In this document: positions 16,526 through 23,936 of the stretch, piece by piece | Layout: each line of letters begins with the position of its first letter | Numbering within the stretch: position 1 is the first letter of the stretch | The notes under the pieces: generated by a model | What the model was told of the DNA's origin: nothing | Database searches by the model: none | What the model saw: the letters and a program-made list of their open reading frames with translations, nothing else | Program-made: the position numbers and the translations under genes | From: Candidatus Latescibacterota bacterium | GTDB lineage: Bacteria; Latescibacterota; UBA2968; UBA8231 | Direction: 5' to 3' | Length of the DNA: 30,995 nt | NCBI GenBank assembly: GCA_022825185.1 | Contig: JAJDYK010000001.1 | Span: forward strand, 1 to 30,995

Positions 16526-17320
16526 ATGGTTCCCATGACCTTAAAAATCACCGACGATGTATTCTTAGATCAGGATGGTCGCCCGCGGCGGATACGCGGC
16601 GTCACCGTCAACAGCGCCTCGCCCCTGCTCGTCTCGCTGGCGGCGCAGGTCGGTTTTGAAGCGGTGTGGATCGAAAGCGAACACGGTCCGGTCGGCTTTG
16701 AGCGGGCCGAGACTTTGTGCTTGGCCGCGGAAGCTGGCGGCATCTTCCCGCTCATTCGCCTGCCCGACGGCGAGCGCCACCACGTGTTGCGGGCACTCGA
16801 AATCGGGGCGCGGATCATTCTCGTCCCCATGGTAGATGATGCGTCCTATGCGCGCCGTATCGTCGAGGTGGGCAAGTACCCGCCGTTGGGCCGACGCGGC
16901 TTTAATGTGCGCACGCGCGGCATGGGTTTTGGCATGGAAAACCTGCCCGACGTCTTAGCCCGCGCCAATGCGCGCACCCACCTCTTTGTCCAGATCGAGA
17001 CCGTGGAGGCCGTGGCGAATGTCGATGAGATACTCGCCGTGGAGGGCCTCTCTGGGATCTTCATGGGGCCGGGGGACCTAGCGGTCGATATGGGCTGCAC
17101 CGGCCAGATGGGCGACCCAAAGCTGCGCGAGGCCGTGCTCTCGTGCTTGGCCAAGGCGCGGGCCGCCGGCAAGTTGAGCGGCATCTTCACCTTGCCGGGG
17201 CCACTGCTTACGGCCGCGATGGACGCGGGCTGCGACTTGGTAATCTGCGGCGGGGACGTGATGAATCTGGGCGCGGCTTGGAGCGAATTACTGCGTCAGA
17301 TCCCGGCCGAGCGCGGGTGA
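16526..17320 (+). CDS. HpcH/HpaI-family class II aldolase
   Basis: 264 residues; ATG at 16526, or possibly the ATG nine bases later. It is a (beta/alpha)8 aldolase: base His53 in ESEHGPVGFE, substrate Arg78 in PLIRLPDG, metal ligands Glu158 (VQIETVEAV) and Asp184 (GPGDLAVDMG), the last two 26 residues apart exactly as in HpcH. The family cleaves 4-hydroxy-2-oxo acids into pyruvate and an aldehyde with a divalent metal, as in aromatic or sugar-acid breakdown (HpaI, GarL, RhmA). All catalytic positions are intact. The stop codon lies in the first copy of a direct repeat that flanks a hairpin element. Substrate not assigned. Confidence 0.93.
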   Translation: MVPMTLKITDDVFLDQDGRPRRIRGVTVNSASPLLVSLAAQVGFEAVWIESEHGPVGFERAETLCLAAEAGGIFPLIRLPDGERHHVLRALEIGARIILVPMVDDASYARRIVEVGKYPPLGRRGFNVRTRGMGFGMENLPDVLARANARTHLFVQIETVEAVANVDEILAVEGLSGIFMGPGDLAVDMGCTGQMGDPKLREAVLSCLAKARAAGKLSGIFTLPGPLLTAAMDAGCDLVICGGDVMNLGAAWSELLRQIPAERG

Positions 17321-17374
17321 GGTCTGGTCCCTTCGACAAGCTCAGGGATCAGACCCGGTCGAGCGCAGGTGAGG
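17305..17374. repeat. Hairpin element bracketed by 18-base direct repeats
   Basis: A hairpin with 12-base arms (ggtctggtccct at 17321-17332, agggatcagacc at 17344-17355, one mismatch allowing G-U) is flanked by direct repeats 17305-17322 and 17357-17374 that agree at 16 of 18 bases. The left copy includes the end and stop of the aldolase gene. The core CTTCGACAAGCTCAG resembles a palindromic intergenic repeat common in several bacterial genomes (from memory). It separates convergent genes and may also act as a terminator. Confidence 0.7.
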
Positions 17375-17385
17375 GCGCGGCGCGG

Positions 17386-18117
17386 TCAATCGGAGCGCAC
17401 CGGCACGCCCGCCAACAAGCCGCTCTGGTGCATATCGACCCACTCGTCCATAAAGGTTTTGTTCCACTGCGCGGTCAGCGGGTGGTCCATCATGTCGCGG
17501 TACACCGTCCACATGGTGACGAGTTCGTCGGCCCCGTCGCGGAAGGCGGCGTGGGCGGTCTCCACCGAGCGGATGAGGGCAGCCATAATGAAGGGGCGCT
17601 GACCCCAGCCGCTGAACACCTGAGAGCATTCGCGGATCAGCTTGGTCGGGTCGCCGCCCACTTCCTTGACCGGCTCGCAAAAAGGCAGGATGTGGTTCAC
17701 TCCGGCTTGGGCGACGGCTACAGCTTGCGTTAGCGAGAACACTGTGGTGCAGAAGGTCTCGACGCCTTGATCCTTGAGAATGCTAAATGCCTTGAGGCCG
17801 TTGATGTTGCAGGGGATTTTGAGGATGATCTGCTCCGACATGTTGGTGAAAACTTGCCCGACTTCTAACAGTTCCTCAACGCTGTGGCCGTCGATCTCCA
17901 TCACTACGGGCTTGTCGGTGAGCGCGAGATATTGCTCTATCAGGCTGATGACCGAGCCGTATTGTTTGGCGTATTGGTTGAGCACCACCGTATTGGTGAC
18001 GATTCCGGCGATTCCGAGGGGCATCCACTCCTTGAGTTCGTCGGGCGAGCCAGCCAGCCAGATGGTGGGGCCACGGCCTTGGGCGCGGGCGGTGGGAACG
18101 GGTCCACTTGCTGCCAT
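17386..18117 (-). CDS. Transaldolase/fructose-6-phosphate-aldolase-like protein, divergent
   Basis: 243 residues; ATG at 18117 with AGGAGA upstream. It fits the small transaldolase (FSA/TalC) fold: IWLAGSPDELKEWMPLGIAGIVTN (19-42), the Schiff-base lysine Lys100 in ILKIPCNINGLKAF, and TTVFSLTQAVAVAQAGVNHILPFC. In FSA and transaldolase the first strand carries a catalytic aspartate (LDT/LDS); here it reads LAG, so that residue is Ala22. The tyrosine of PYVNR is Phe. It is therefore probably a class I aldolase or another Schiff-base enzyme with altered mechanism, cytoplasmic. It lies between two HpcH/HpaI genes transcribed the other way. Confidence 0.85.
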   Translation of the reverse strand: MAASGPVPTARAQGRGPTIWLAGSPDELKEWMPLGIAGIVTNTVVLNQYAKQYGSVISLIEQYLALTDKPVVMEIDGHSVEELLEVGQVFTNMSEQIILKIPCNINGLKAFSILKDQGVETFCTTVFSLTQAVAVAQAGVNHILPFCEPVKEVGGDPTKLIRECSQVFSGWGQRPFIMAALIRSVETAHAAFRDGADELVTMWTVYRDMMDHPLTAQWNKTFMDEWVDMHQSGLLAGVPVRSD

Positions 18118-18213
18118 AATAGGTCTCCTGTGATTTTACAATGGGCGTTGACAGGTGGGCCAATATAGAAAAATCGCGCGGCGCAAGCGAGTAGGTAAAC
18201 GGGAGGAGAGTCC

Positions 18214-19377
18214 GTGAAAACCAATCAGACCAAGGCCGCTCTGCTCGGGGGGGCGACTGTAGAAGTAGTCGAAATCAACCGGATCTTCGACCCGGTCGTA
18301 GTCGAGCTCGCGGCGCAAGCGGGATTTGGCTGCGTCTGGATCGACATGGAGCATTCACACCTCGGGCTAGACGGGCTGTCGCAGCTAATTTTGGCGGCGC
18401 GGGCCACGGGGGTCGATACAGTGGTTCGCATCCCCAAGGGACCGTACAATCAGGTGATCAAGCCGCTGGAACTAGGGGCTGGGGGCTTGGTTTGGCCCCA
18501 TTGCAAGAGCGCGGACGAAGCGCGAGCCTTCGTGCAGATGGCTAAGTTCCGGCCGCTGGGCTTGCGCGGCTTGGGCTGCGGCCGGGATTCGGACTACGGT
18601 ACGCTGGACTTCGCCGAGTACATGGGCAGGGCCGATGCCGAGACTATACTAGGCGTGATGATTGAAGACGCCGAGGGCGTGGAGGAAGTAGAAGCGATTG
18701 CCGCAGTCGAAGGAATCGACCTGCTCTTCGTGGGGCCGAGCGACTTGGCGCACAGCTATGGCGTCGAGCGCGAGGGCGTCCCCCACATAGACCACGAGCG
18801 CGTGCTGGCGGCCTTTGACCGCGTGGGGGCAGCTTGCGCGGCCAAAGGCAAGGCTATGGGCACGGCCGTCGGCCCGGGCGAATCCATGCGCCGCGTGGTT
18901 GCCAAGGGCACGCGCTGGCTCAATTGCTGCCACGACATGTCAGCCCTCACCAGCGGTTTGCGCAGCGCGCGGCAAGCGACCCTTGGGGCGAAGCAACGCA
19001 CGATCACCCAGCAGTTGTTGGACTTGTATCACAGGGGAGAGTTGGACCTTGACGACGTATCTGGCACGGCAAAGCGGCACGATTTTAGCCGGAGCATGGT
19101 CAACCATTTGGCCAATTTTGTCATTCAAAAGGCAAAGTGCGTCGAAGCCTTGCCCGAAATGGCTCCGTTCGTCGAGCGCATGGAGCAAGCTCTCGTGGAT
19201 GGACGGCGCGGCTTGGCGTTGACCGATGCCTATTACGTCTGCTTGGCGGTGCAAAGTCTGCCCAAAGAGCGTTGGCTAGAGGCACTGCAAGCGACGTTTG
19301 AACGTTGGGAACACGCCGCCACAGGTTCTTTTAAGATGTTTTTTGACGAGGTTAAAGAACGCCTGCAGGCCGAGTAA
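18214..19377 (+). CDS. HpcH/HpaI-family aldolase with an extra C-terminal domain
   Basis: 387 residues, GTG start with GGGAGGAG at 18201-18208. Residues about 1-255 form an HpcH/HpaI barrel with all key residues: His47 (WIDMEHSHLG), Arg72 (VVRIPKG), Glu151 (MIEDAEGV) and Asp177 (GPSDLAHSYG), again 26 apart. The usual family length is about 250-270; the last 130 residues (about 258-387) are an added, mostly helical domain, with LLDLYHRGELDLDDVSG, LANFVIQKAKCVEALPEM and FKMFFDEVKERL, which I do not recognise. The barrel probably cleaves a 4-hydroxy-2-oxo acid. The addition might bind a partner or alter oligomerisation. No frameshift separates the two parts. Confidence 0.88.
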   Translation: MKTNQTKAALLGGATVEVVEINRIFDPVVVELAAQAGFGCVWIDMEHSHLGLDGLSQLILAARATGVDTVVRIPKGPYNQVIKPLELGAGGLVWPHCKSADEARAFVQMAKFRPLGLRGLGCGRDSDYGTLDFAEYMGRADAETILGVMIEDAEGVEEVEAIAAVEGIDLLFVGPSDLAHSYGVEREGVPHIDHERVLAAFDRVGAACAAKGKAMGTAVGPGESMRRVVAKGTRWLNCCHDMSALTSGLRSARQATLGAKQRTITQQLLDLYHRGELDLDDVSGTAKRHDFSRSMVNHLANFVIQKAKCVEALPEMAPFVERMEQALVDGRRGLALTDAYYVCLAVQSLPKERWLEALQATFERWEHAATGSFKMFFDEVKERLQAE

Positions 19378-19428
19378 GACTAGCCCCGGCCCGCGTCATA
19401 TCGCGACCCCGCCGCAGACGGAAATGCA

Positions 19429-19470
19429 CTAGCCGGTCACCAGCGCGACCTTGTCGGCGAGCTTTTTCAT
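19429..19470 (-). pseudogene. Truncated start of a short-chain dehydrogenase (SDR) gene
   Basis: On the minus strand an AGGAGA ribosome site and ATG at 19470 open a frame coding for MKKLADKVALVTG and then TAG. This is exactly the beginning of a classical SDR, cut just before the TGxxxGxG cofactor loop would be completed. It starts 13 bases after the stop of the Gfo/Idh/MocA gene, as an operon partner would. Nothing SDR-like follows. I read it as the left-over of a deleted gene. Confidence 0.7.
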
Positions 19471-19482
19471 CTTGGTCTCCTG

Positions 19483-20715
19483 TTAGCCGATGCCCAGCGC
19501 TGCGTCGATTTCGGCTTGGTACTCATAGACGGCTCCGCTTTCCACCTCGCTTAGCTGTACCGTCCGACCTAACCGGCTCGATTCGAAAATCGCGTACACC
19601 GCGGCCACATCTTTTAGGCCCTCCGTTCCATCCACCTCGATTTCCCGACCGTTGAGAATGGCCTCGGCTAGTTCAAAGTACTCCAACGCCAACAGTTTCC
19701 AGTCGATGTCTTGGTCGGCGACTCGCTCGGGGAAAAAGTGCTCGGCCAGTGGTTCTAGGGCGAACGCTTCTGCGTCAGCCACGAGCGCGGCGTGGTCGAG
19801 CGTTGTGCCGTCGGCCCGTTGTAAGCACGCCCTAGCGCCACGCGTGCCAAATCCTTGCATTATGCCCTCAGACCCGAAGATGACCTCGCCGCCGCAAGAG
19901 CCGTATCCTCCTAGTCCGACCACCCAGTTGACCGCGAGGCCGCTTTCCATCCGAAACATCGCCATAGAGGTGTCTTCGGCCGTGGCTTCGACTTGCTGCT
20001 CCATCTCGGCGAAGCGGCTCTGGTAAAATTCATAGGGCGAGTTGACGGCCTCGGGCTTGTGGCGCACGGGCGAGGCTAATTCGACGGCCCCGTAGGCTTC
20101 TTTGATGTCTCCGAGTTGGTAGCGGATCATGTCGGTGAAATGGACGCCCAGATCCAACAGCAGCCCGCCCCGATCCTTCATGTGCCGCCAAGGGGTGATG
20201 AACACCTCGCGATGCGGGGCTAGCGAGTGGAAGATCGCCATGTAGGGGCGGCCAATGGCTCCTTGCTCCAGCAGGTGATGCACCAGCCGCGACGAGGGAT
20301 CGCGGCGAAAATTTTCCGCCACCGACAGGATGCGCTGGTTGTGCACGGCGGCTTCGATCATCTGCTGGCAGCCTTTGACGGTAATGGCCATGGGCTTTTC
20401 TACCATCACGTGTAGCCCCAGATCGAGGGCTTGGCAGACCACGGCGTGATGCACTGACGGGTCCACCACGACATCCACAGCCATTAGGTCGGGGACTTCG
20501 CGGTGCATGGTTTCAAGGTCGGTGAACACAGCCGGCCGCTGGCCCACGAGCTTTTCGGCTTCTGTGGCCGCTAGTTCGGCGTTGTCGCGCCGGATGTCGC
20601 ATACGGCGACTAGGTCCACATTGTCAAACGGAGTTTTGGCGAGTTCACCCAGGCCGTATAGGTGCCGCGTTCCCATGCCCCCGCAGCCGACCAATGCCAG
20701 TCTTATTTTGTCCAA
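19483..20715 (-). CDS. Gfo/Idh/MocA-family oxidoreductase
   Basis: 410 residues, starting at TTG (20715) behind AGAGAGG. The NAD(P) loop is LVGCGGMGTRHLYG at the very N-terminus, with VVVDPSVHHAVV, the family motif MVEKPMAITVKGCQ, and LLLDLGVHFTDMIRYQLG carrying the substrate-domain histidine. It is longer than the other two Gfo genes here through an insertion in the sheet domain and a C-terminal EYQAEIDAALGIG tail. It probably oxidises a sugar or cyclitol. It is downstream of the PhyH, isomerase-stub and AlbA_2 genes on the same strand and upstream of an SDR stub, so it appears to be a survivor of a larger catabolic operon. Confidence 0.92.
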   Translation of the reverse strand: MDKIRLALVGCGGMGTRHLYGLGELAKTPFDNVDLVAVCDIRRDNAELAATEAEKLVGQRPAVFTDLETMHREVPDLMAVDVVVDPSVHHAVVCQALDLGLHVMVEKPMAITVKGCQQMIEAAVHNQRILSVAENFRRDPSSRLVHHLLEQGAIGRPYMAIFHSLAPHREVFITPWRHMKDRGGLLLDLGVHFTDMIRYQLGDIKEAYGAVELASPVRHKPEAVNSPYEFYQSRFAEMEQQVEATAEDTSMAMFRMESGLAVNWVVGLGGYGSCGGEVIFGSEGIMQGFGTRGARACLQRADGTTLDHAALVADAEAFALEPLAEHFFPERVADQDIDWKLLALEYFELAEAILNGREIEVDGTEGLKDVAAVYAIFESSRLGRTVQLSEVESGAVYEYQAEIDAALGIG

Positions 20716-20803
20716 AGCGACCTCTCTTTCTGTGGGGAGTACGAACGAATGAAATGCCCGAGGGCGTTGAAATTGAGCGTCCTTGCATGGACGACCGGGA
20801 GGG

Positions 20804-21991
20804 TCACTTGGCCCACAACGTCAAGCGCAGCTCATCGCCGAATAGCTCGTACTCTGGGCGTCGGCCCGAGTGTGCTTCGCCATCCTCTAGAATCTTCCGC
20901 ACGCCTTCGCCGCGCGATTCGAGGAATACCTGTCCGGTGCGCTTGCTGCGAATCCTCGATAGGAAGCTGACCAAGAGCTGATTGCGGGTGAACGTGCGGT
21001 AGGCCATATCGTCGATCGTAATGGTGTTGGGCAATTTGCCGGGGCTGTACAACTCCAGCCGGTCGGCGAACAGGAACAGGCGGATTTTCGACCCGGCAAT
21101 GGCGTAGTCGCGGTGGGCAACCGCGTTGACAATGGCCTCGTCAACGACATCGATGTCGTACTGGGGGGAGTCTTCTGTTTGCATGAAACGGGCGACGAAG
21201 GCGATCCCGGCGTCGATCTGATCGGACACTGGGCCGGCGAGCCGCTCGGCGTGGATCAGATCGTCCGAGGACAGACGAGTTCCACGGTAGCACGCGGCTT
21301 CAATGGCCCCGGACGCCAAGAACTCGGTCGGCTCGGTTGCGAAGATCAGCAAGCCGGCGACGGTCGGCCGGTCCATCCCGTCCTCGTCTTGGAATATCAC
21401 CCGGGTGTTGCGCAGTAGGTCGAGCCAAGGGATGGTCGGCGAGCGTCCGAAAAACGCTTCGAGTCGATTGCGGTTGAGGTCTTCTACTGTTGCGGCGAGT
21501 ACGGGTTGCTCGTCAAACACATACTCGCGGCCCCGCTGTTGGAAAAGCCGGGCGAGTTCTGGGGGGGTGAGATCCTGTTTGGTGGACCCAATCCGAGTGT
21601 AGTAACGCCCGCTCGATGTGCGGTGGACATACAGTCCACGCGGTACCTCTGCCAGTAGAACGTGCTCCTCGTCTCCTTCAGCACCCGGTAGCAGTGTTTT
21701 GCGGATGACGAGTCGGATTGGCGGATCGCAGTTGTGGGTTGCGACGTTGAGCAGCCAGTGCTCGACCATGTCCACTTGGTCCAGCGGAATTCCGCGCACG
21801 GCACCCGAATCATCAACGCCAAGGAACACAGTGCCACCCTCGGCGTTCGCAAACGCAACGAGTTCGCCGGCCAGTTCTTGGGTGTTGGGGGCTAGCACGC
21901 CTCGATCTCCGAAGCGCACTTCTTTGAACTCGGCGCGGCCGTCTTCGCCGGCTCGGAGTTGGTTCAGAATCTGATCTCTAGTATCGAACAT
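20804..21991 (-). CDS. AlbA_2 (Schlafen-like) / HATPase_c_4 putative transcriptional regulator
   Basis: 395 residues from the ATG at 21991 (a TTG lies directly before it). The N-terminal domain is AlbA_2: AEFKEVRF (20-27) and AGELVAFANAEGGTVFLGVDD (41-61). The C-terminal part contains the HATPase_c_4 segment DEAIVNAVAHRDYAIAGSKI and LFADRLELYSPGKLPNTIT. Proteins with this pair are annotated as ATP-dependent helicase-like or transcriptional regulators; Schlafen-type AlbA_2 domains bind or cut nucleic acid in some systems, including phage defence. No partner toxin gene is next to it. The gene begins five bases after the stop of a truncated isomerase reading frame, suggesting it arrived by insertion. 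No clear ribosome site. Confidence 0.85.
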   Translation of the reverse strand: MFDTRDQILNQLRAGEDGRAEFKEVRFGDRGVLAPNTQELAGELVAFANAEGGTVFLGVDDSGAVRGIPLDQVDMVEHWLLNVATHNCDPPIRLVIRKTLLPGAEGDEEHVLLAEVPRGLYVHRTSSGRYYTRIGSTKQDLTPPELARLFQQRGREYVFDEQPVLAATVEDLNRNRLEAFFGRSPTIPWLDLLRNTRVIFQDEDGMDRPTVAGLLIFATEPTEFLASGAIEAACYRGTRLSSDDLIHAERLAGPVSDQIDAGIAFVARFMQTEDSPQYDIDVVDEAIVNAVAHRDYAIAGSKIRLFLFADRLELYSPGKLPNTITIDDMAYRTFTRNQLLVSFLSRIRSKRTGQVFLESRGEGVRKILEDGEAHSGRRPEYELFGDELRLTLWAK

Positions 21992-21995
21992 CAAC

Positions 21996-22070
21996 TTACT
22001 CGTCTGGTCGGATGCTGATCGGGGTGCCGGGCATCTTCTCCATCCCCCAAGTGGAGTAGCCGATTTTCAT
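21996..22070 (-). pseudogene. Truncated start of a TIM-barrel sugar isomerase/epimerase gene
   Basis: The ATG at 22070 overlaps the TGA of the PhyH gene (ATGA), with GAGGAG upstream, and encodes MKIGYSTWGMEKMP, then 10 more residues and TAA. The opening is typical of xylose-isomerase-like TIM-barrel proteins (first strand K-I-G-Y-S-T-W), which normally run about 260-290 residues. The rest is absent; the AlbA_2 gene follows at once. A small regulatory peptide is the alternative. Confidence 0.6.
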
Positions 22071-22999
22071 GCGTGCTCCTCGCGGGCGGCGCGGACCTCG
22101 TCGATGGCCTTGCAATGCCGCAGCCCCACGGACTTGGCTGGCGTTTGATAGCCCTTCCAGGCGTAGGGGTCGGTGCCGGCTACGGGCACGATGGTGCGCC
22201 GGTCGGCGCGAGCGGGCGACTCGCCTTCTTCAATGCGCCAGGGCAACAGGCTATAGGCGTTGCAATAGTGGTTGACTAAGACGCGGCGATAGGTGTCGCC
22301 TCGGTTTTTGTACGAGCGGTGGAGGAGATAGCCGTTGAAGAACACGAGGGCACCGGCTTCCACTTCAACCGGGATCTCGACGCTCTCGTCAAAGCCGTGG
22401 CTCTCCGGTGCGAAGTCGAACTCGTCTGGGTTTTCGTGGGACCGCTGCGGGTAGAGGTACCCGGGCCGGTGCGACCCCGGAATGACGTACAGGCAGCCGT
22501 TTTCTACGGTGGCGTCGTCCACGGCGATCCACGCGCCGATTAGCGAGCGATCCCGCGTGGGGATGTAGATCTCGTCTTGGTGCCAAGCCTGCCCCTGGAA
22601 GTTGGGCGGCTTGACGAAGTACATGGACTGCATGCACTTGACGCTGCCGTCCCAAAAGGGCAGGTGCGCGGCGGTGATCTGGCTCAGGATGCCGCAGATT
22701 TTGGGATGGCGGACGTACTTTTCGATGACCGGACTGACGTAGTGCGGCTGGTGGATGCAGAGGATGCTCTCCAGCACTGCCTGGTCGCTCATGGTGGGAT
22801 CGACCGGCTCGATGTTATCGCACTCGTAGCGGCCGCGCGCTACTTCTACGAGGTCGCGTTTGAGTTCGTCGAGTTCGGCTTCTTCCATCAGGCCCGGCAC
22901 GACGAGATAGCCATCGTCGATAAAGGACTGCACTTGGGTGGGGGTGAGCGGCTTGGGTACCTCAATTGCCGGGCTGGGATCCATCTTAATTGCTTCCAT
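22067..22999 (-). CDS. Phytanoyl-CoA dioxygenase family protein (PhyH), intact active site
   Basis: 310 residues from the ATG at 22999 (an ATG at 22984 is also possible). It has the full Fe(II)/2-oxoglutarate triad: His140 and Asp142 in AWHQDEIYIPTRD, His227 in FNGYLLHRSYKN, and Arg239 in TYRRVLVNHY for 2-oxoglutarate. The central ENGCLYVIPGSHRPGYLYP is the classic PhyH segment. Such enzymes hydroxylate diverse small molecules; the substrate cannot be told. The stop is translationally coupled by a 4-base overlap to a truncated isomerase gene, so the original operon had PhyH followed by that isomerase. It is divergent from an intact isomerase gene and shares a 97-base promoter region with it. 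Confidence 0.92.
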   Translation of the reverse strand: MEAIKMDPSPAIEVPKPLTPTQVQSFIDDGYLVVPGLMEEAELDELKRDLVEVARGRYECDNIEPVDPTMSDQAVLESILCIHQPHYVSPVIEKYVRHPKICGILSQITAAHLPFWDGSVKCMQSMYFVKPPNFQGQAWHQDEIYIPTRDRSLIGAWIAVDDATVENGCLYVIPGSHRPGYLYPQRSHENPDEFDFAPESHGFDESVEIPVEVEAGALVFFNGYLLHRSYKNRGDTYRRVLVNHYCNAYSLLPWRIEEGESPARADRRTIVPVAGTDPYAWKGYQTPAKSVGLRHCKAIDEVRAAREEHA

Positions 23000-23024
23000 A
23001 ATTCTAATTGCTCCGTTTAAGTCG

Positions 23025-23053
23025 TTGGCACTGGGCCGATATTTTGATACCCT
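23025..23053 (+). promoter_or_regulatory. Possible promoter for the isomerase-Gfo operon
   Basis: TTGGCA (23025-23030), 17-base spacer, TACCCT (23048-23053), with the GTG start 44 bases downstream. The two candidate promoters in this gap face each other and overlap, so binding at one would hinder the other. Confidence 0.35.
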
Positions 23054-23069
23054 TACTGCGCTTTGTCAA
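23041..23069 (-). promoter_or_regulatory. Probable promoter for the PhyH gene
   Basis: On the minus strand a perfect TTGACA -35 (23064-23069), a 17-base spacer and CAAAAT (23041-23046, 4 of 6) lie 42 bases before the start codon. It overlaps the oppositely directed candidate promoter at 23025-23053. Confidence 0.4.
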
Positions 23070-23096
23070 ACAAATATAGAGAAAGGAGCGCGTATC

Positions 23097-23936
23097 GTGA
23101 ATCTGACGTATATCGCATTTACTAAACACTTAGAGGGCCTTGATGTCCCGCAAATCATCGACGCCTTGCAGTCCATGGGCGTGCAGGGAGCCGACCTGTG
23201 CGTGCGCGACGGCTACCCGGTCAACCCGGACAATGTGGCCACGGCTCTGCCGGAGGCCGCGCGCCGCTTTGCCGACGCCGGTCTCTGCATCCCCTTGGTC
23301 ACGGCTCCGGGTGACTTCAACCGACCGGACATCGACTACGCGGAAAGGTATTACGCGGCCTTGGGCGAGGCTGGCGTGGCCCACGTCAAGTTAGGCTATT
23401 GGCACTGGGAGCCGGATGTGCCTTACTGGACGCGGTTAGACGAGGTGCGCGGCTTTATGGAGGGGTTTCAGGCGCTGTCGGAAAAATACGGCGTCAAGAC
23501 CGTCATTCACAATCATTCGGGCGCGTCTATGGGCCTCAATGCCTGCGCCGCGATGAATATCGTCCGCGACTGCGATCCGCAATACGTGGGCGTTTTCGCC
23601 GACCCTGGGCACTTGTCAATATGCGGCGAGCCGGTCGCCATGGCCCTCGACATCGTGCACTCGCACTTGTGTCTGCTCGCTTTTAAGGATCTGGCCCGCC
23701 AGCGGTCCTTGAGTATCACGCAGCAGGGTAATCCCGCTACCGGCGTCGTGCGTATGGGGCAGGGTTTTGTCGATTGGCCTGCGGTGATTGCGACCTTGAA
23801 GCGGTTGAACTTTTCCGGCCCGGTCAGCTTCCACAGCGAGTACAGCGGCGAGCCGGTGGAAAGCGTCATCGATTTGGCGCGGATTGACGTGCGCTTTTTT
23901 ACGGCGTTGTGCCAGAAAGGGGAAGATCATGCTTAA
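23097..23936 (+). CDS. Sugar phosphate isomerase/epimerase-like TIM-barrel protein
   Basis: 279 residues from the GTG at 23097, chosen because GAAAGGAG (23081-23088) precedes it and the first strand (NLTYIAFTKHL) starts there; the frame is open further left but that part covers the promoter. AP-endonuclease-2/xylose-isomerase-like fold: ALQSMGVQGADLCVRDG, VKTVIHNHSGASMG (metal-site histidine), VGVFADPGHL (Asp and His ligands) and a final SFHSEYSGEPV (glutamate). Such proteins isomerise or epimerise sugars or inositol keto-forms using a divalent metal. Its last bases overlap the start of the next oxidoreductase, which suggests they act on the same pathway intermediate. Specific substrate unknown. 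Confidence 0.9.
   Translation: MNLTYIAFTKHLEGLDVPQIIDALQSMGVQGADLCVRDGYPVNPDNVATALPEAARRFADAGLCIPLVTAPGDFNRPDIDYAERYYAALGEAGVAHVKLGYWHWEPDVPYWTRLDEVRGFMEGFQALSEKYGVKTVIHNHSGASMGLNACAAMNIVRDCDPQYVGVFADPGHLSICGEPVAMALDIVHSHLCLLAFKDLARQRSLSITQQGNPATGVVRMGQGFVDWPAVIATLKRLNFSGPVSFHSEYSGEPVESVIDLARIDVRFFTALCQKGEDHA

Noticed and set aside
21996..22070. A functional 24-residue leader or regulatory peptide
   Set aside because: The first residues match the start of TIM-barrel isomerases too well and the coupling to PhyH suits an operon enzyme; kept as an alternative only.
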